DNA from: Megaustenia siamemsis | Lineage: Eukaryota > Mollusca > Gastropoda > Stylommatophora > Ariophantidae | Length of the DNA stretch: 64,000 bases | NCBI GenBank assembly: GCA_032433765.1 | Contig: JAVIAB010000051.1 | Coordinates: 53,181,328 to 53,245,327 of the forward strand | Direction of reading: 5' to 3' | Part shown: in pieces, positions 62,946-64,000 of the stretch | How the letters are laid out: every line of letters starts with the position of its first letter | Position numbering within the stretch: position 1 is the first letter of the stretch | The notes under the pieces: generated by a model | Database searches by the model: none | What the model was told of the DNA's origin: nothing | What the model saw: the letters and a program-made list of their open reading frames with translations, nothing else | Translations under genes and position numbers: made by a program

Positions 62946-63944
62946 CCAGTGAAGTCGCTAACTGCTGTCAACTCATTCTTAATATTGCACCCGCTGGTCA
63001 TATAATTTTGTTCATAATTAGCAGTTTCAAGATGGTTGTACCCAGAAATTATCTTCATAAAACTTCTTTACTTTCTAAGATGTTTAAGCACATTATATGT
63101 ATTATATTACCAGGTCAGAGAGTGAGCTTGTCCGCATTCATTGTCATGATTGCCAACCTAAAAATAATTTTCTGAAAACAAGATTTAAGCAGCATGTCAC
63201 TACTTGGGGTCACTTTTAATTTTCATTACACACTAATGAATAACCGATGGTATATTTTACACAAACAAAAACCAACAGTGCAGAGCTAATGTTTTTTAGT
63301 TTCTTTTTACAAATAAGATGAAAGAACAAAATTTCTTGACCATAAGTCATTAAATAATGCTTGTGTTTGGCTTGTAAATTGCTCATCAGCCTGAAAAGCT
63401 GTGAAATGTGTTTATTTTCCATTGATGGTTTACATTGAGCTGCAATATTTGCACCTTTCTGCCAAACACAACAGAGCAGACTGTTTCAGAGTTCTACAAT
63501 GAGGTGCGATTATTTTAATCAGCACTGAGAGCTGATGGTATTTAAATGCTGACTGCTTTCAGTTCATTCATTCATTCATTTCCAGATAGTCAGTGTATTA
63601 CCCTGGAGATGTATCTAACACCATAATGTTTTGATAATAATCAGTCTGTTAACTGAACATCTTGATTAACATGCTTTATTATTTTCAAGAAGACAAATTA
63701 CATCAACAATTTCATAATCCTACTTAAGCTTAAAAGAGGCTGTACAATTAATTAAAGTTGTGTCTTAATTTAACCGTATTTTAAAATTTGTTCTCTCTAG
63801 CACTTCACAGATAACACATTTTCTGTGCTACAACATTCGTTGTTTAGTTTATATTTAATTATAACTTTATTGTGTGTTAATGGGAGTTTGATTCTTGTAA
63901 AATTAGGCAGTGGCCTATGAGGGAGGTAAAGAATAGTGACACTG
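62946..63944. other. Unassigned stretch with ATTC microsatellite
   Basis: A short (ATTC)n run near 63561-63580; near 63440 the sequence GCTGCAATATTTGCACCTTT resembles the repeat at 12980-13300. No gene seen. Confidence 0.4.
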
Positions 63945-64000
63945 TGACCTTCCAGACATGTCGTAAGAGGCGACTAAGGAGGTTGATCGATGGCTTGACA
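63945..64000 (+). mobile_element. Start of a SINE of the 6331-6542 type, cut by window end
   Basis: CATGTCGTAAGAGGCGACTA followed by AGGAGGTTGATCGATGGCTT matches the 5' end of the minus-strand copy at 6331-6542. Confidence 0.75.

Overview
The window is nuclear DNA from an animal, most likely an invertebrate; I cannot place the phylum. The evidence is split genes with GT-AG introns and one AT-AC intron, AT-rich non-coding DNA, tRNA-derived SINEs, many 5'-truncated LINEs with simple-repeat tails, TTAA- and TA-flanked DNA transposons, and no operons or bacterial signals.

Two host genes can be read, plus the first exon of a third. (1) On the minus strand, 16687 down to 10681, lie the last exons of a SET-domain protein, by eye closest to KMT5A/PR-Set7. 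They comprise a candidate 16-nt microexon, two SET exons and a 350-residue terminal exon. Its 5' exons were not found. (2) On the plus strand, 23815-40173, lies a complete seven-exon SR splicing factor of the SRSF10 type (178 aa: one RRM plus an RS tail). All junctions keep frame. Intron 2 has the sequence of a U12-type AT-AC intron (ATATCCTT at the start, TCCTTAAC branch site, terminal AC). (3) At 53734-53798 (+) is a second SRSF10-type first exon. It encodes the same N-terminal peptide with seven synonymous codon differences, and the rest of that gene would lie beyond the window.

Almost everything else is mobile DNA. I use local labels: LINE-A (TAGA tails), LINE-B (TGA tails), LINE-C (GAA tail), LINE-D, LINE-G and LINE-H (C-terminal ends with GHV...GRPR or Cys/His motifs; tentatively RTE-like), LINE-E (endonuclease-RT-RNase H, I-like) and LINE-F (RNase H ends). 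Several copies have clear target-site duplications. Nested insertions can be dated relative to each other: a LINE-A inside a SINE at 55.1-56.0 kb, and a plus-strand LINE-E inside a minus-strand LINE-E at 43.1-49.8 kb. A piggyBac-like derivative (1668-3893), two TTAA-flanked MITEs (5696-6008, 6793-7369) and a decayed 2.1-kb Tc1/mariner-type element (58515-60628) complete the set.

Layout: 0-10 kb repeats (piggyBac-like, MITEs, SINEs, minisatellites); 10-17 kb SET gene with LINEs and a minisatellite in its introns; 17-23.6 kb old LINEs and dispersed repeats; 23.8-40.8 kb SRSF10-type gene; 40.9-53.5 kb LINE graveyard; 53.7 kb second SRSF10-type start; 54-64 kb SINEs, LINEs and a DNA transposon. 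The SET gene and the SRSF10-type gene are arranged head to head. Exon calls rest on splice-site consensus, reading frame and recognised protein families, not on transcripts or searches.
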